Assembly: GCF_000619945.1 (NCBI RefSeq)
Contig: NZ_JHVC01000001.1
Location: 372,001 to 436,000 of the forward strand
Source: Clostridium lundense DSM 17049
Lineage (GTDB): Bacteria; Bacillota; Clostridia; Clostridiales; Clostridiaceae
Length of the DNA: 64,000 nucleotides
Direction: 5' to 3'
Shown: one piece after another, positions 61,495 to 64,000 of the stretch
How positions within the stretch are numbered: position 1 is the first letter of the stretch
Layout: each line of letters opens with the position of its first letter
Notes under the pieces: model-generated
Databases searched by the model: none
What the model was told of the DNA's origin: nothing
The model's input: the letters and a program-made list of their open reading frames with translations, nothing else
Position numbers and translations under genes: made by a program

Positions 61495-62004
61495 TTGAAT
61501 AAGGAAATTGAATTAGAATTACAACAAGAACTCTTTAAAGGCAATGTTTTAGATATAGGAGTTAATAATAATGGAGTGATATATAATGTACATAAATACT
61601 TTAATAAGGATTTAGAAGTAGAATATATTAATGGAAAAGAAGAGGAGAAAAATATAGAAAAAGGATATTATGATTCTTGTGTGCTGTTTTTTACATTAAG
61701 TAGTTTATACTTTAAACTTAATAAAAGAAACTTGTTTAAAGATATATATGATTATTTAAAAAAAGATGGTTATATTTATATATGGGATATAGATAAGGGA
61801 TATAGTAAGATTTTTATAAATAAAATAAAGATTTTACTTCCAGAAGAGAAGGTAAAGGAAATAAATATAAGAGATATAAATATATTTGAGGATAACTCCA
61901 AAGAAACTATATTAAAACTTTTAGGAGAATATTTTACTGTAACAGATTTAAAAGAAAAAAAAGGTCTATATTATATTAAAGCTCAAAAGAAAAATAATAT
62001 TTAA
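61495..62004 (+). CDS. Methyltransferase-like protein
   Basis: A 169-residue protein that resembles a short class I SAM-dependent methyltransferase: GNVLDIGVNNNGVIY looks like a degenerate motif I, YYDSCVLFFTLSSL like motif IV region and DYLKKDGYIYIWDID like the strand after the family's GG-LL motif. The glycine pattern is weak (DIGVNNNG instead of DxGxGxG), so it may not bind SAM. TTG start after AAAGGTGGTGAAG. It lies 17 bases before the radical SAM gene, so the two probably act together. Confidence 0.55.
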   Translation: MNKEIELELQQELFKGNVLDIGVNNNGVIYNVHKYFNKDLEVEYINGKEEEKNIEKGYYDSCVLFFTLSSLYFKLNKRNLFKDIYDYLKKDGYIYIWDIDKGYSKIFINKIKILLPEEKVKEINIRDINIFEDNSKETILKLLGEYFTVTDLKEKKGLYYIKAQKKNNI

Positions 62005-62021
62005 ATTAAGGAGAATGAAAT

Positions 62022-63728
62022 ATGAAGGTAATATTAACTGCAGTAAATTCAAAGTTTATTCATAGTAATTTAGCTGTAAGATACTTAAAAGCTTATACAA
62101 AGGATTTAAATTATGAATGTATTATAAAAGAGTTTTCTATTAATGATAGGATTGAAAGAATAGTTCATGAATTAATTAATGAAAAGCCCGATGTAATAGC
62201 TTTTTCATGCTATATATGGAACATTGAATATGTGGAGAAGATTTCAAAACTTATAAAACTTATTGATGAAAATATAGTTATATTGTTTGGTGGACCAGAA
62301 GTATCCTATGATGGGATGAGCTATTTAAAAGATTTTAGTTGTGACTATGTTATAGAGGGAGAAGGAGAAAATATTTATAGGGAACTTATAGAATGTATGA
62401 TTAATAAATGTAGTGAAAATTTACTTGCAAATATTAAAGGACTTTTTTATAAAAATGATGGGAAAATGTTGTATACAGGTAAAAGAGAATTGATGGATAT
62501 GAATAAATTAATTTTCCCTTATGAAGAAGGTGAGGACTTTAATAATAAAATTGTTTATTATGAAGCTTCAAGAGGATGTCCCTTTAATTGTAAGTACTGT
62601 TTATCTTCTACTATTCACGGAGTGAGATTTTTAGATATAGAAAGAGTAAAAAGAGAATTGAAATTTTTTATGGATAAAAAAGTACAGTTAGTTAAATTTG
62701 TAGATAGAACTTTTAACTGTAATCCAAGGTTTGCTTCACAAATATGGGGATACCTAATTAAACAGGATACAGAAACAACTTTTCACTTTGAAATATCCGC
62801 AGATATACTTAATGAAGAGGAAATAGAATTGTTAAAGAAAGCACCAAAAGGAAGATTCCAATTTGAGGTAGGTGTACAGACTAGTAATAATGAAGTGTTA
62901 AAAAACATTAATAGAACAGCAAATTTTAATGATATAAAAGAAAAGGTTGAGGAGCTTATGAAAATTAAAAATATTAAGCAACATCTTGATCTTATAGCGG
63001 GCTTACCTGGAGAAAGTTATGATTCATTTATCAACTCATTTAATGATTTATATTCTATACATCCAGAAGAAATTCAGTTAGGATTTTTAAAACTATTAAA
63101 AGGTTCTTCTATGAGAGAAGAAGAGAAAAAATGGGGAATGGTTTATTCACCTTATCCACCATATGAAATATTAAAAACAAGAGATATAAGTTATGAAGAA
63201 TTAATTCAATTAAAAAGAGTCGAAGAAATGGTAGATAAATATTATAATTCAGGAAAATTCAATACTATTATAAAATATTTTATTTATAGATTTAATAGTG
63301 CATATAGCTTTTACAATAGCTTAGGGAATTTTTTCTATAATAAGGGTTATTTTTCAAGAAACATATCATCCGCAGATTATTATAAAGTATTTTTAGAATT
63401 TAATAGGGAAATACTAGGTGATAGTAATGAAATTTTAAATGAAATTATAAAATTTGATTATTTAAAGTTCAATAAGAAAAAGTGGTTACCGCAGTTTCTA
63501 CATAGGGAAGAAGATAAGGCTTGTGAAAAAAATATTAAAGATAATCTAATAAGTAGCGATATATTAAAAAAGAATAAAACTATAAATAATTACCATATTG
63601 AAAAATTTAAGATAGATATACCTAGCTTTATCAATAATGATAAAGTTATACAAGGAGAATTTTACATACTTTTCAAAGAAAATGATATAAATACAATTAG
63701 AGATGTAACTATGTGGTTAAAAGTATAA
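62022..63728 (+). CDS. B12-binding domain radical SAM protein (DUF4080 type)
   Basis: A 568-residue protein with an N-terminal cobalamin-binding-like Rossmann domain (about 1-140: LTAVNSKFIHSNLAVRYLK, FGGPEVSYD), a radical SAM core (about 175-390) whose cluster cysteines are C186, C190 and C193 (RGCPFNCKYC), and a C-terminal DUF4080-like part. The B12 domain lacks an obvious DxHxxG motif, so cobalamin may not be bound. Substrate unknown. AAGGAGAA ribosome site. Confidence 0.87.
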   Translation: MKVILTAVNSKFIHSNLAVRYLKAYTKDLNYECIIKEFSINDRIERIVHELINEKPDVIAFSCYIWNIEYVEKISKLIKLIDENIVILFGGPEVSYDGMSYLKDFSCDYVIEGEGENIYRELIECMINKCSENLLANIKGLFYKNDGKMLYTGKRELMDMNKLIFPYEEGEDFNNKIVYYEASRGCPFNCKYCLSSTIHGVRFLDIERVKRELKFFMDKKVQLVKFVDRTFNCNPRFASQIWGYLIKQDTETTFHFEISADILNEEEIELLKKAPKGRFQFEVGVQTSNNEVLKNINRTANFNDIKEKVEELMKIKNIKQHLDLIAGLPGESYDSFINSFNDLYSIHPEEIQLGFLKLLKGSSMREEEKKWGMVYSPYPPYEILKTRDISYEELIQLKRVEEMVDKYYNSGKFNTIIKYFIYRFNSAYSFYNSLGNFFYNKGYFSRNISSADYYKVFLEFNREILGDSNEILNEIIKFDYLKFNKKKWLPQFLHREEDKACEKNIKDNLISSDILKKNKTINNYHIEKFKIDIPSFINNDKVIQGEFYILFKENDINTIRDVTMWLKV

Positions 63729-63863
63729 TTAAATAATAAAATATGAAAAAATAGCTTAAATTATAACAATTGTTGAAATATTCAATAAAGTTAGTTATAA
63801 TTTAAACTATAAAATAAATATACTAAAAATTCCCGCAAATATAAAAATAATAGCTGATACTTA

Positions 63864-63893
63864 TTGATAAGTTATCGTTATTAGTAGTATAAT
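63864..63893 (+). promoter_or_regulatory. Putative promoter of the last, partial operon
   Basis: TTGATA (63864-63869), an 18-base spacer and TATAAT (63888-63893), 55 bases before the start of the partial gene. Confidence 0.5.
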
Positions 63894-63948
63894 AGTAACT
63901 AATAGTTATTATCCTCAAATACTAAATACAATTTAAGGGGGCGATATT

Positions 63949-64000
63949 TTGACAATGGAAGCAATAAAGAGTATTAAGGATGCAGAATTGAAAGGAGAAG
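63949..64000 (+). CDS. Start of a gene, possibly V-type ATPase subunit H/G-like
   Basis: Only 17 codons are in the window (TTG start, then EAIKSIKDAELKGE). AAGGGGGCGAT about 8 bases before the TTG supports this start; ATG 63955 is an alternative. The charged helical opening resembles the short stalk subunits (subunit H/G) that begin V/A-type ATPase operons in clostridia, but this is too short for a secure call. Confidence 0.35.
   Translation, partial: MTMEAIKSIKDAELKGE

Noticed and set aside
1..64000. tRNA/rRNA genes, CRISPR arrays, insertion sequences or prophage genes
   Set aside because: No cloverleaf, regularly spaced repeat array, transposase or integrase was recognised on either strand; short RNAs could be missed by eye.

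Overview
The window is AT-rich, densely coded DNA from a low-GC Gram-positive spore former. Two SpoVB-like flippases, clostridial small proteins, frequent TTG/GTG starts with strong GGAGG-type ribosome sites, and the ANTAR-controlled ethanolamine locus all point to Clostridium. Proteolytic C. botulinum/C. sporogenes is my best guess, but this is an inference from gene content, not a measured match.

Layout. 1-9.0 kb is housekeeping and repair: the end of a GlcD-type FAD oxidase, gltX, a small membrane protein flanked by intergenic repeats, a beta-CASP nuclease, and a YhaO/YhaN (SbcD/SbcC-like) pair. 9.0-25.95 kb is an ethanolamine (eut) microcompartment locus: alcohol dehydrogenase, eutS, eutP, the two-component pair eutV/eutW, eutA, eutB, eutC, eutL, a EutK-like shell protein, eutE, eutM, eutT, pduL, eutJ, a TIGR02536-like protein, eutN, a PduT-like shell protein, eutH and eutQ. 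25.95-28.05 kb holds a divergent two-component system (AraC-type regulator and PocR-domain kinase). 28.2-40.3 kb is a B12-dependent 1,2-propanediol (pdu) microcompartment locus: pduA, B, C, D, E, G, H, K, L, a second TIGR02536-like protein, pduO, pduP, pduQ. 40.4-64 kb is ordinary chromosome: EamA transporter, M29 and M20 peptidases, a penicillin-binding carboxypeptidase, Nudix, pncB, a UvrD-like helicase, an FtsA-like ATPase, an RluA enzyme, two MOP flippases, a LysM protein, a 5'-truncated dicarboxylate symporter, a rubrerythrin-like protein, a phospholipase C-like protein, a radical SAM protein, and the first codons of a possible V-ATPase operon.

How the genes work together. In the eut block EutH imports ethanolamine, EutBC (kept active by EutA and by adenosylcobalamin from EutT) makes acetaldehyde, and EutE, PduL and the alcohol dehydrogenase convert it to acetyl-CoA, acetyl phosphate and ethanol inside a shell of EutS/L/M/N, the EutK-like protein and PduT. 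The pdu block repeats the scheme with PduCDE, PduGH, PduO, PduP, PduL and PduQ, but encodes no vertex pentamer of its own. EutN at 23.5 kb is the only one in the window.

Main points for a second look. (1) Three leaders (before the alcohol dehydrogenase, eutS and eutA) each carry two hairpins with six-base loops having A at position 1 and G at position 4, the second overlapping a terminator; this is the EutV/ANTAR antitermination design. (2) The EutK-like gene ends at a run of ten A, and the -1 frame beyond it encodes a 53-residue tail with a SAP/Rho-N-like motif, suggesting slippage makes a long form. (3) pduB has an internal ATG with a near-perfect ribosome site, predicting PduB and PduB'. 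(4) About ten proteins share an N-terminal amphipathic encapsulation-type helix, and EutE carries one at its C-terminus. (5) One ~45-residue module is shared by EutT and both TIGR02536-like proteins.
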